This document shows, piece after piece, positions 33,623 to 42,404 of a stretch of DNA of 64,000 nucleotides (position 1 is the first letter of the stretch; every line of letters begins with the position of its first letter). Location of the stretch: positions 1-64,000 of the forward strand of contig NZ_JENB01000026.1 in NCBI RefSeq assembly GCF_000708715.2, given 5' to 3'. This DNA comes from Pseudomonas putida W15Oct28. GTDB lineage: Bacteria; Pseudomonadota; Gammaproteobacteria; Pseudomonadales; Pseudomonadaceae. The notes under the pieces are model-generated. The model saw only the letters and a program-made list of their open reading frames with translations. It was not told where the DNA came from and searched no databases. Made by a program: the position numbers and the translations under genes.

Positions 33623-34721
33623 GTTTCTCGATCTGCAAGGTGTGAATGCGCAATACCGTCAGGCGTTGATCGATGCCTGCACCGACGTCATCGACTCGGG
33701 CTGGTACATCATGGGCGAGAAGCTCAAGCAGTTTGAAACCCAGTTCGCCAGCTACTGCGGGGTAAAGCACTGCATCGGCGTGGCGAACGGCCTGGACGCG
33801 CTGACCCTGACCTTGCGGGCCTGGAAGCTGTTGGGGCGTATTGCCGAGGGCGACGAGGTCCTGGTACCTGCCAACACGTACATTGCAACCATCCTGGCGA
33901 TTACCGAGAACAAACTGGTACCCGTGCTGGTGGAGCCTGATGAAGGCAGCTTCAACCTGGGTGCGCACAACCTGGCGCAAGCGCTGACCCCGCGTACCCG
34001 TGTAATCATGCCGGTGCACCTGTACGGCCGGCTTGCCGACATGCCGGCGATCAATGTGTTTGCCGGGCAGCATGGCCTGCTGGTGCTGGAAGATTCTGCC
34101 CAGTCGCACGGTGCCGAACTGGACGGGCGCCGGGCAGGGGCGTGGGGCGATGCCTCGGGCTTCAGCTTCTACCCAGGCAAGAACCTTGGCGCGCTGGGCG
34201 ACGCCGGTGCAGTCACCACCAACGACGATGCGCTGGCCGACACCCTGAAATCGCTGCGCAACTATGGTTCGCACGTGAAGTACATGAACATGTACCAAGG
34301 GGTAAACAGCCGCCTGGACGAGCTGCAAGCCGCGCTGTTGAGCGTGAAGCTGGCGTACCTGGACAACGAAACCCGCCTGCGCCAGCAAGTTGCGCAGCAG
34401 TATCTGGCCGGCATCGACAACCCGGCCATCCAGCTGCCCGACCCAGGTGCTGCCGGCCAGCACGCCTGGCACCTGTTCGTGGTGCGCAGTGAATGCCGTG
34501 AGCAATTGCAGCAGCATCTGGCTCAACAGGGCGTGCAAACCCTGGTGCACTACCCGATACCGCCGCACCGGCAGCAGGCCTACCCGCAGTTGGCCGACCT
34601 TTCGCTTCCGCTGACCGAGCGGCTGCATGAGCAGGTATTGAGCCTGCCTATGGACCCGACCCTGACCGTGGCCTCTATCCAGCACGTCATTGACGCCTGC
34701 AACAGCTTCTCGCGTCCTTGA
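33615..34721 (+). CDS. fdtB: PLP-dependent sugar 3-aminotransferase (DegT family)
   Basis: A 368-residue DegT/DnrJ/EryC1 aminotransferase. The cofactor lysine is K189 in SFYPGKNLGALGDAG; ANGLDALTLTL and LEDSAQSHGAELDG are also typical. In this context it should transfer an amino group to C3 of dTDP-3-keto-6-deoxyhexose made by the FdtA domain. It overlaps fdtC by 8 bases. The three-gene block rmlC-fdtA, fdtC, fdtB contains every step after RmlB. Confidence 0.87.
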   Translation: MVKFLDLQGVNAQYRQALIDACTDVIDSGWYIMGEKLKQFETQFASYCGVKHCIGVANGLDALTLTLRAWKLLGRIAEGDEVLVPANTYIATILAITENKLVPVLVEPDEGSFNLGAHNLAQALTPRTRVIMPVHLYGRLADMPAINVFAGQHGLLVLEDSAQSHGAELDGRRAGAWGDASGFSFYPGKNLGALGDAGAVTTNDDALADTLKSLRNYGSHVKYMNMYQGVNSRLDELQAALLSVKLAYLDNETRLRQQVAQQYLAGIDNPAIQLPDPGAAGQHAWHLFVVRSECREQLQQHLAQQGVQTLVHYPIPPHRQQAYPQLADLSLPLTERLHEQVLSLPMDPTLTVASIQHVIDACNSFSRP

Positions 34722-34728
34722 GTGCCGT

Positions 34729-36000
34729 ATGACCCTGATCAGAACTAGCCTGCTCAATGCGATAGCAGTTGCGGTAAAGATGGCCACCTTGCTTGGCCTG
34801 AACAAAGTGCTGGCCCTGTATGTGGGGCCAGCCGGCTACGCGGCCATCGGCCAACTGCAGAATGCGGTGACCATGTTCACCACCCTGGCCAGTGGCGCTG
34901 TCAGCACCGGCGTTACCAAGTACACGGCGGAATTCGCCGAACAGCCCGACGAGCAACGCAAGATATGGCGAACCGCCGGCACACTGTCGGTGGTGGTTTC
35001 GCTGCTGCTCGCAGTGCTGATCATGGTGCTGCGCAAGCCCCTGGCCAGCTGGTTTTTCAATGACGAATCGCTGGCGTCGGTGCTGGTCTGGTTTGCTGCC
35101 ACGCTGGTGTTCTTTGCTTTCAACTCGTTATTGCTTGGCGTGCTCAACGGCAAGAAGGATGTGCCCCGCTATGTGCTGGCCAATATCCTTGGCAGCCTCA
35201 TTTCGCTGGTGGTCACCTGTGCGCTGACCATCCAGCTTGGGCTGTACGGTGCGCTCGTGGCGCTGGCGGTGTATCAGTCGCTGAGCTTCGTGGCCACCCT
35301 GGTTATCTGCATGCGCACGCCCTGGTTCCACCTTGGCGACTTTTTTGGCGGGCTGGACCGTCCAGCCCTGAGACGGCTGTCGAAGTTTGCGCTGATGGCC
35401 GTGGTCACGGCCTGTTCCCTGCCGGTTTGCCACGTGTTCCTGCGGGACTACCTGGGCAATACCTTCGGTTGGGAGCAAGCGGGATACTGGGAAGCCATGT
35501 GGCGCCTGAGTTCGGCGTACCTGATGCTGATCACCACCACCCTGGCGGTGTATTACCTGCCGCGGTTGTCCGAACTGAAGGATGCCGGTGAGCTGCGCAG
35601 GGAGATTTTGCAGGGCTACAAGCTGATCCTGCCCATGACCATTGTGGCCGGGCTGGTTATCTACCTGCTGCGCGACTTCATCATCCTGGTGCTGTTCTCC
35701 GAATCGTTCCTGCCAATGCGCGAGTTGTTCGCCTGGCAGATGGTGGGTGACAGCCTGAAGATTGCCAGCTGGCTGATGGCCTACCTGATGCTGGGCAAGG
35801 CCTTGACGCGGCTGTACCTGGTGACGGAAATCCTCGCCACCCTGTCGCTTTATGCCTTGACGGTTTACCTCACGCAACTCTGGGGATACGAGAAGGTCAC
35901 ACTCGCCTACGCCGTTAATTACCTGTTGTACGCGATCGTCATGTATTTCACGGTATTCCGGCGGTTGTCGTCGATTGTCGCTGATTCGGCACGGAGCTGA
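34729..36000 (+). CDS. wzx: O-antigen flippase Wzx
   Basis: A 423-residue protein with about twelve membrane helices of the MOP/polysaccharide transporter family, resembling WzxE (start MTLIRTSLLNAIAVAVKM, then VGPAGYAAIGQLQNAV). It should flip undecaprenyl-linked O-units across the inner membrane. The frame is open from 34690, but the first Met there overlaps fdtB; ATG 34729, 7 bases after the fdtB stop, is chosen. WzxE-like flippases often handle units that contain dTDP-derived amino sugars, which fits the context. Confidence 0.85.
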   Translation: MTLIRTSLLNAIAVAVKMATLLGLNKVLALYVGPAGYAAIGQLQNAVTMFTTLASGAVSTGVTKYTAEFAEQPDEQRKIWRTAGTLSVVVSLLLAVLIMVLRKPLASWFFNDESLASVLVWFAATLVFFAFNSLLLGVLNGKKDVPRYVLANILGSLISLVVTCALTIQLGLYGALVALAVYQSLSFVATLVICMRTPWFHLGDFFGGLDRPALRRLSKFALMAVVTACSLPVCHVFLRDYLGNTFGWEQAGYWEAMWRLSSAYLMLITTTLAVYYLPRLSELKDAGELRREILQGYKLILPMTIVAGLVIYLLRDFIILVLFSESFLPMRELFAWQMVGDSLKIASWLMAYLMLGKALTRLYLVTEILATLSLYALTVYLTQLWGYEKVTLAYAVNYLLYAIVMYFTVFRRLSSIVADSARS

Positions 36001-36003
36001 GCA

Positions 36004-37437
36004 ATGAAGCAAGTGGTAGAGCAGCTGCACGCCCGGATACTGAAGGCAGCACCAGGGCCGGCCTTGGCTCAGGCGCAAGTCTATGGTGCGCTGCTGTGGG
36101 CCGTGGACCTGAATATCTACGAGGCAGCGGCGCTGGAACGCCACCTGGTGGCCCAGTGCGCCAGCCTGGTCACGGTACCGGTCGCCAGCGGCACATCGCG
36201 GGGTTGCCTTCATGTTGTCAGCGAACCCTACCTGCAAGGCGGGCACACCCGGTTGATGGAACGCCTGGCGCACATGCACGAGGGCCCTGTGGACCTGCTG
36301 GTGACGCGCAGCGCCAAACCTCAGGTACTCGAACGCCTGAATGGCTATTTTGCCCATATCGAGGTGGCGCGTGGCGATGACCCGTGCGCCCGCTTGCAAT
36401 CCATCGTCGACACCCTTGCCCAGTACGACAAGGTGGTGCTGCACATCCACCCGGACGACATCATTACCACGGTTGCCTGTGGCCTGCTGAAGCAGCAGCG
36501 TGGCGCGGCGGTGACGGTATATTTCGTCAACCACGCCGACCATGTGTTCAGTTTTGGCGCTTCAGTGGCCGATGTGTATTTCGAGATCAGCGCCTACGGG
36601 CACCACCTGGACAAGAAAAAGCACCTCACCTGCCAGAAGAGCTTCCTGGCAATCCCGATCGAAACCAGCGGCGCAAAAGTGCCGGATGCCGCGCCCGCGC
36701 ATGAGCGGATCAAGGTGTTCAGTGCCGCCTCGGCTGCCAAGTACAAGCCCCATGGCGGCCTGGACATGCGCCCGTCGATCACGGCTATTCTCGACAGGTT
36801 CCCGAACGCCGAGTGCTGGATCATTGGTGCCAACCCGCTGACCAATACCTGGTGGTGGACGGTGAAACTGCGTTACCCCACGCGCTTTTTCATCCGCCGT
36901 CACCTGCCGTACAAGGACTACCTGGCCTTTGCGGAAAAAGCCGACTTCTACCTGGACAGCTACCCTATACCCGGTGGCACCGCGTTCGCGGAGCAACTGC
37001 TCAAGGGCCGGCGCTGTGTCGGGTTGGTTGCGCCGATTCAGGGCTATTCACCCGCAGACAGCCTGAAGGTGGCCAGCGTCGACCAGTTGCTGGCCAGCAT
37101 CGACCAACCGCAGCCCAGTGCACCGGTGGTCGAAGCCGTGCAACAGGTGAACTCGGTAGAGGCCGTGAAAGCGCGCTACCTGGCGTGCATCGAACGGGGC
37201 GAATACAGCGAAAACCAGCTGGCGGCCATGCTGCCGTGGTCGGGCAACCTCGATTTCATGAAACCGACAGGTAAGGTCACTAGCATGATCCCTGCGGATG
37301 TCTTCGACGCCCTGTGCCGTATGGACACAAACCTGGCGTTGCGAGCGCTGCTTTCCTACGCCTGGGTGCCGCGCATCAAGATCCTGATCAAGGTCGCGCT
37401 GTTGCGGCTGGCCAGGTTTGCCAAAGCGCGAGGGTGA
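36004..37437 (+). CDS. Glycosyltransferase-like protein of GT-B (SPINDLY/OGT-like) type
   Basis: A 477-residue soluble protein, not clearly of any well-known O-antigen glycosyltransferase family. The C-terminal half has an OGT/SPINDLY-like pattern: KVFSAASAAKYKP, then LPYKDYLAFAEKADFYLDSYPIPGGTAFAEQLLKG; the latter part resembles the nucleotide-sugar loop of GT41-like enzymes. The N-terminal half has a Rossmann-like VVLHIHPDD segment. It lies 3 bases after wzx and just before wzy, so it most likely adds one sugar of the O-unit. The donor is not deducible. Confidence 0.6.
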   Translation: MKQVVEQLHARILKAAPGPALAQAQVYGALLWAVDLNIYEAAALERHLVAQCASLVTVPVASGTSRGCLHVVSEPYLQGGHTRLMERLAHMHEGPVDLLVTRSAKPQVLERLNGYFAHIEVARGDDPCARLQSIVDTLAQYDKVVLHIHPDDIITTVACGLLKQQRGAAVTVYFVNHADHVFSFGASVADVYFEISAYGHHLDKKKHLTCQKSFLAIPIETSGAKVPDAAPAHERIKVFSAASAAKYKPHGGLDMRPSITAILDRFPNAECWIIGANPLTNTWWWTVKLRYPTRFFIRRHLPYKDYLAFAEKADFYLDSYPIPGGTAFAEQLLKGRRCVGLVAPIQGYSPADSLKVASVDQLLASIDQPQPSAPVVEAVQQVNSVEAVKARYLACIERGEYSENQLAAMLPWSGNLDFMKPTGKVTSMIPADVFDALCRMDTNLALRALLSYAWVPRIKILIKVALLRLARFAKARG

Positions 37438-37439
37438 GT

Positions 37440-38705
37440 GTGATCAAGATCTTTATCGGCGTGTTGTTCGGCCTGCTGTTCTTCAGCGACTTTGCCGTGC
37501 TGACGCTCGGGCTGGGCAGTGCCTTTGCCGGTTGGCGCGAAATGATCAGCCTGCTGATGATCATGTGGCTACTGCTGCGGGCGCTGGCCAGTATCACGGC
37601 GCGTGGCACGGTCAACCTCGAAGTGGGGCGGTCGCTGCTGATCCTTCTGTTCTTCGCCTTCCTGTACCTGCTGTTCGGCGACCTGAGCGCAGGGTCGGTG
37701 CGCATGTTCCGTGCATTGGCCGTGCCGGTGTTCGTCGGCATGGCTGTGGCCATCTGGGCGCAGGCGGTGTCGACCGAGAAGAAGCTGCGCCATGTGTACT
37801 GGTCGGTGCTGGCCATGAGCGTGCTCACCGGCGGGTACGCGTTGTACCAATACCTGACCATCGCCTCGGCCGAGCAGTTCTGGTACTGGCCGCTGCTTAC
37901 CGCCAAAGGCTACGAGCTGCAGCCCTACAACTCGATGCGTGACGGGTTGCCGCGGGTTTCCGGCTTCTTTACCGGCACCCTGGAGTTTTCCGCCGTCATT
38001 CTCAACACCGCCGCCATGACGCTGGCCGTGTTGCTCAGCGGGCGCAACTGGTCGCTTACCCGGCGCCTGCTGCTGAGCGCCGCGTTTGTGTTGCTGTGCG
38101 GGTTGATTGCGATCGGTTCGGTGCGCACGGCCATGATCGGCCTGGTGTGCATCTGCGCCATGCTGGTGGTGGCCCGGGTGCTGCGCACGGCCTGGCTGAT
38201 TTCGCTGCTGGGCTACCTGCAGTTCGTTGGCCTGACCGTGGCGATCTTCGTGTACCTGTCGATGGGCTACACCCAGGACTTGTCCGCGCTGGACCGTGAG
38301 CGCCAGTGGCTGCACATGTACGAGGTGCTGAACGCGCACCCCATGGGCTATGGCTTTGGCTCGGTGGGCCCAGGCCAGCCGTACTGGTTCGATTCGTTCT
38401 GGCTCAATCTGCTGGCCACCTGCGGCTGGGTTGGCGCGCTGATCATGGCCGGGCTGATTCTGTGGTATCACAAACTGGTGACGATCATCGTCCGGGACAG
38501 GCCGCATGCCAGCGCGTGGAAAAACGGTTTGGGCAACTTCGTGATTGCCAGTTACCCGTTTTTCCTGAGCTCGTTCTTTTTCCAGTCCTATACGAACAGT
38601 GTGGTCCTTTACATATTCGCGATCGTGGTGATGGTGATCATTGGTGAAAACAGAAGAACAAAAGTTGAGCTTGGCCGTACTGATCGTTCTGTATCGGAAA
38701 ACTAG
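37440..38705 (+). CDS. wzy: O-antigen polymerase Wzy
   Basis: A 421-residue membrane protein with ten or more hydrophobic segments and a larger periplasmic loop (about residues 125-180, FWYWPLLTAKGYEL and RVSGFFTGTLEF). A second loop reads LDRERQWLHMYEVLNAHPMGYGFGSVG, the O-antigen ligase/polymerase (Wzy_C-like) pattern. It should join O-units on the periplasmic face. Start codons are GTG 37440 or GTG 37434, which overlaps the previous stop; the first has the better GCGAGG spacing. The last 65 bases are shared with the next gene in another frame. Confidence 0.83.
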   Translation: MIKIFIGVLFGLLFFSDFAVLTLGLGSAFAGWREMISLLMIMWLLLRALASITARGTVNLEVGRSLLILLFFAFLYLLFGDLSAGSVRMFRALAVPVFVGMAVAIWAQAVSTEKKLRHVYWSVLAMSVLTGGYALYQYLTIASAEQFWYWPLLTAKGYELQPYNSMRDGLPRVSGFFTGTLEFSAVILNTAAMTLAVLLSGRNWSLTRRLLLSAAFVLLCGLIAIGSVRTAMIGLVCICAMLVVARVLRTAWLISLLGYLQFVGLTVAIFVYLSMGYTQDLSALDRERQWLHMYEVLNAHPMGYGFGSVGPGQPYWFDSFWLNLLATCGWVGALIMAGLILWYHKLVTIIVRDRPHASAWKNGLGNFVIASYPFFLSSFFFQSYTNSVVLYIFAIVVMVIIGENRRTKVELGRTDRSVSEN

Positions 38706-39513
38706 CCAGGACTCGATCGCCCTGCAGTCCCTGCTGGCACAAAAGGCACTGCTGCATGATGAAGGGGTCGACCTGCAACTGTACGTCTGGAACAACTCTC
38801 CCGGCATGGCGCAGCCGTGCCCGGGCGTGCGCTGGTATGAGGCCGAAAACCAGCGGCTGTCGGTAATCTACAACCAGGTGGCCGAAGAGGCATTTGCCGC
38901 CGGCGTAGAGCTGTTCATGATCTCGGACGACGACACCAACTACTCGAACATACGCCTGTCCAGCTGCCTGGCGCAGATTGGCCAGGTGCGCAGTGCGCCG
39001 GGCGGCGACCAGGTGGGGGTGTTCATGCCCCGCCTGGTCAGCCATGGGCAACTGGTCAGCCCCGGTCAGCGCTGGTTGTTCATGGGCCGTCTTACCCCCG
39101 ATGTGGCCCCCGGCCTGGTGGACTCGAAAAACCTGCTTGGCATCAACAGCGGGCTGATTTTTACCCGCCAGTGCTTCCAGCGCATGACGCCGTTCTATGA
39201 CGAGCGGCTGCGCTTCTATGCCACCGATACCGACTTTTTCATCCGCTACGAGGGGTATTTCCCCAAGGCTTGCGTGCTGGATGTGGAAATTGCCCACGAC
39301 CTGTCCGAACACAGCGCCGATACCCCCGAGCGTGCCTTGTTCCGCTTCGAGGAAATGATCCACGGGTTGCGTATCAGTTTTCGTTCCCACGGCCTGCTGC
39401 AACGGGGCCTGCTGGACCTGTACCTGGTCTATGCTGCCTTTCGCAAAGCACTGGCCTATCGCCGCCCGGCCTTCATCAAGGCCTTGTTTACCCAGGTGAG
39501 GGCCGTGAAATGA
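38641..39513 (+). CDS. Family 2-like glycosyltransferase
   Basis: A 290-residue GT-A enzyme with VLIVLYRKTSQDSIALQSL at the start, a DDD motif in FMISDDDTNYSN and TDTDFFIRYEG, where the acidic residues should bind the metal and nucleotide sugar. It resembles rhamnosyl- or galactosyl-transferases of family GT2. The TTG at 38641 or the GTG at 38644 starts it inside wzy, an overlap of 65 bases. The stop overlaps the start of the acyltransferase (ATGA). Confidence 0.8.
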   Translation: MVKTEEQKLSLAVLIVLYRKTSQDSIALQSLLAQKALLHDEGVDLQLYVWNNSPGMAQPCPGVRWYEAENQRLSVIYNQVAEEAFAAGVELFMISDDDTNYSNIRLSSCLAQIGQVRSAPGGDQVGVFMPRLVSHGQLVSPGQRWLFMGRLTPDVAPGLVDSKNLLGINSGLIFTRQCFQRMTPFYDERLRFYATDTDFFIRYEGYFPKACVLDVEIAHDLSEHSADTPERALFRFEEMIHGLRISFRSHGLLQRGLLDLYLVYAAFRKALAYRRPAFIKALFTQVRAVK

Positions 39514-40217
39514 TGCATGCCTTGCTCGAAAAACTGGTGCTGCTGGTTAAAAAGCGCCCAATGGTAATCGACCGACGTATCTCGTCGGGCTATCTGCTGG
39601 GGCTGATTGTGACCAAGCTGGTGATGGCCTGCCGCGGCGTGATCCGGCTTCGCCAGCGGCGGTTGGCGTTCATCGGCTCGGGGGTGACACTGAATGAAGT
39701 GAGCAAGATCCAGTACGGCCCGGGTCTGGTGATCGACCAGGGCTGCTTCGTCGATGCCTTGTCCAATGACGGCATCCGCTTCGGTACCGCGGTATCGCTG
39801 AACAAGCACATCATCATCGAGTGCACTGGCAGCCTGGCCAACATCGGCAAGGGCCTGGTGATTGGTGACAACGTCGGCCTGGGCGCCGGTTGCTTCCTGG
39901 GTTGCGCCGGCGGCATCGAAATTGGCAGCGACACCATCATCGGCAATTTTGTCAGCTTTCATTCTGAAAACCACAATTTCGAAGACCCGTTGCAACCCAT
40001 CCGCCTGCAGGGCGTGACCCGTCAAGGTATCAAGGTTGGCCGCAACTGCTGGATCGGTGCCAAGGTGACCGTGCTCGATGGCGCGGTGATCGAAGACGGT
40101 TGCGTGTTTGCCGCGGGGGCGGTGGTGGCTGCGGGTGTGTACCGCAAGAACTCGATTTATGGCGGTGTGCCGGCCAAGTTCCTGAAGGCGCGCATCGCAG
40201 AAGAAGGGGTGGCATGA
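39510..40217 (+). CDS. Hexapeptide-repeat acyltransferase (WbbJ-like)
   Basis: A 235-residue protein whose C-terminal two thirds form a left-handed beta-helix: GRNCWIGAKVTVLDGAVIEDG, with the catalytic-type histidine in FVSFHSENHNFEDP. The first 55 residues are basic and amphipathic. It should O- or N-acetylate a sugar of the O-unit or its lipid-linked precursor in the cytoplasm. Start ATG at 39510 overlaps the previous stop; a longer frame back to 39270 is overlap with the glycosyltransferase. Confidence 0.82.
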   Translation: MMHALLEKLVLLVKKRPMVIDRRISSGYLLGLIVTKLVMACRGVIRLRQRRLAFIGSGVTLNEVSKIQYGPGLVIDQGCFVDALSNDGIRFGTAVSLNKHIIIECTGSLANIGKGLVIGDNVGLGAGCFLGCAGGIEIGSDTIIGNFVSFHSENHNFEDPLQPIRLQGVTRQGIKVGRNCWIGAKVTVLDGAVIEDGCVFAAGAVVAAGVYRKNSIYGGVPAKFLKARIAEEGVA

Positions 40218-41305
40218 AAACGTTGCACTTTGTCCATTTGCTGAATGACTACAGTGGTAGCCCCCGGGTACTGAACCAGACCATCACCGCACTCCAGCAA
40301 AGTGGTGCCGACTGCACCTTGCATGTGGGCAGCAGCGGCCACGGCGTGCTTGACGAGCTGCAGGTGCGCACCTGCAAGTTTGCCTACAAGCGTTTCGACA
40401 ACCGCTGGCTGACCCTGCTGGCGTATGCCGGTTCGCAAGTGACGCTGTTTTTCAGCCTGCTGCGCAAGGTGCGGCCGGGGCAGGTTGTGCTGATCAATAC
40501 CATGTTGCCTTTTGGTGCGGCGCTGGCTGCCCGCTTGCGCGGTGCCAAAGTGGTTTACCACGTGCACGAAACCTCCATTCGGCCTGCGCTGCTCAAGGCG
40601 TTTCTGCGCCGGGTGATTGCCGGTTGTGCCAGCAAGGTGGTCTACGTGTCGAAGTACCTGCAGGTACAGGAGGGCGTTGCCGGGGTGCCAGCGGTGACCG
40701 TGTACAACGGCTTGGCCGAGAGCTTTCAGCAGCAGGCGATGGCCACGCCGTACCAGCACCTTCATGGCGGCTGCTTCAATGTGCTGATGCTGGCGTCGCT
40801 GAAGGGCTACAAGGGCGTGGACGAGTTCGTCGCACTGGCTACGGCGCTGGCCGCGGACCCTATGCTCAAGTTCACCCTGGTACTCAATGCCAGCGCCCAG
40901 GAAGTAGACACGTATTTCGCCGGCAAGGTATTGCCGAAAAACCTTGAGCTCAGCCCGGCCAGCGCCGACGTGGCGAGGTTCTACCGCGAGGCCAGCCTGG
41001 TGCTGAACCTGTCCCATGTGGATGGCTGGGTCGAAACGTTTGGCCTGACCATTCTCGAGGCGATGGCCTTTGGCATCCCGACCATCGTGCCCCCGGTTGG
41101 CGGCCCCGTGGAGCTGGTCAGTGATGGGGTAGAGGGCTACCAGATCGACTCGAAAAACCACCAACAGCTGGTGCGCACGGTAGCGCGCCTGTCGCAGGAC
41201 CCACAGCTGTGCCAGGCATTGTCCGAGCGCGCACGCATGAAAGCGAGTGAGTTTTCCACCGCCAACTTCCAGAAAAATATCGTGATGGTGTTTGATGACC
41301 TATAA
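40214..41305 (+). CDS. Family 4-type glycosyltransferase
   Basis: A 363-residue GT-B enzyme, starting MKTLHFVHLLNDYSGSPRVL with the acceptor-side loop, and with the donor-side EX7E-type segment ETFGLTILEAMAFGIPTIVP near residues 275-295. It should add a sugar to the growing lipid-linked unit. Start and stop of neighbours overlap (ATGA with the acyltransferase, 11 bases with the next gene). Confidence 0.87.
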   Translation: MKTLHFVHLLNDYSGSPRVLNQTITALQQSGADCTLHVGSSGHGVLDELQVRTCKFAYKRFDNRWLTLLAYAGSQVTLFFSLLRKVRPGQVVLINTMLPFGAALAARLRGAKVVYHVHETSIRPALLKAFLRRVIAGCASKVVYVSKYLQVQEGVAGVPAVTVYNGLAESFQQQAMATPYQHLHGGCFNVLMLASLKGYKGVDEFVALATALAADPMLKFTLVLNASAQEVDTYFAGKVLPKNLELSPASADVARFYREASLVLNLSHVDGWVETFGLTILEAMAFGIPTIVPPVGGPVELVSDGVEGYQIDSKNHQQLVRTVARLSQDPQLCQALSERARMKASEFSTANFQKNIVMVFDDL

Positions 41306-42404
41306 GATTGCAGTGATTGGTACGGTAGGTTTGCCCGCCCAATACGGTGGCTGGGAAACATTGACCGAACAATTGGTGCGCAACCTGCCGGGTGACTGCG
41401 AGCTCACCGTGTATTGCAGCGCGCCGCATTACCCCGAGCGCCCGAAGTTTTTCGAACGTGCCCGCCTGGTTTACCTGAACCTCAAGGCCAATGGCGTGCA
41501 GAGCATTCCGTACGACGTGCTGAGCATGCTGCACGCCTACCGCAAGCATGACCTGATGCTGATCCTGGGTGTTTCCGGCTGCATCGCCCTGCCATTCATG
41601 CGCCTGCTGACGCGCAAGCCGATCGTGGTGAACATCGACGGCTACGAATGGAAGCGCGCCAAATGGTCCAACTTCGCCCGCTGGTTCCTGAAGCTGTCTG
41701 AAGCCGTGGCCGTGCGCTTCGCCCACGCGGTCATCACCGACAACAAGGTGCTGCAGGAGTATGTGACCGCCGAATACAACAAACCCAGCGAACTGATTGC
41801 CTACGGTGGTGACCAGGCCCGGGCCGGCCAGCCAAGCGAGCAAGCCCGCCAGGCGTACCCGTTCCTTGGCGCGCCTTACGCCTTCACGGTGTGCCGCATC
41901 GAGCCGGAAAACAACATCCACGTCATTCTCGAGGCCTTTGCCGGGTCTGGCATGCCGCTGGCGATCATCGGCAACTGGAACCACAGCGAATACGGCGTGC
42001 AACTGCGCAAGCAGTATGAAGGGGTGAGCAACATTCACCTGCTGGACCCGATCTACGATGTGGAACAACTGAGCCCACTGCGCAGCAATGCCACGGTGTA
42101 CCTGCACGGCCACAGCGCCGGCGGTACCAACCCGTCGCTGGTCGAGGCCATGTGGCTGGGCCTGCCGGTGGTGGCATTCGATGTGTCGTTCAACCGCGCC
42201 ACTACCGAAGACCAGGCGCTGTACTTTGCCGACAGCACGTCGCTGCGCAACCACGTACAGGCGCTGCTGGGCGATGCTGACGCCCGTGCGCAACTGTCGA
42301 CGCGCCTGCATGAAATTGCCAACCGCCGTTACCGCTGGTCGGTGGTGGCGGAGCAGTACCGTAGCGTGTTCACCCGCTTGCTGGGCCGGGCGGGGAGAGG
42401 TTGA
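41295..42404 (+). CDS. DUF1972-type glycosyltransferase, probable rhamnosyltransferase
   Basis: A 369-residue GT-B enzyme with the DUF1972 start IAVIGTVGLPAQYGGWETL, then NIDGYEWKRAKWSNFAR and the donor-side HSAGGTNPSLVEAMWLG. Members beside rml genes are usually annotated as rhamnosyltransferases, and dTDP-rhamnose should be made from rmlBDA and the RmlC domain here. The specificity is inferred from context, not shown. Start ATG 41295 is preferred to the TTG just before it. Confidence 0.82.
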   Translation: MTYKIAVIGTVGLPAQYGGWETLTEQLVRNLPGDCELTVYCSAPHYPERPKFFERARLVYLNLKANGVQSIPYDVLSMLHAYRKHDLMLILGVSGCIALPFMRLLTRKPIVVNIDGYEWKRAKWSNFARWFLKLSEAVAVRFAHAVITDNKVLQEYVTAEYNKPSELIAYGGDQARAGQPSEQARQAYPFLGAPYAFTVCRIEPENNIHVILEAFAGSGMPLAIIGNWNHSEYGVQLRKQYEGVSNIHLLDPIYDVEQLSPLRSNATVYLHGHSAGGTNPSLVEAMWLGLPVVAFDVSFNRATTEDQALYFADSTSLRNHVQALLGDADARAQLSTRLHEIANRRYRWSVVAEQYRSVFTRLLGRAGRG

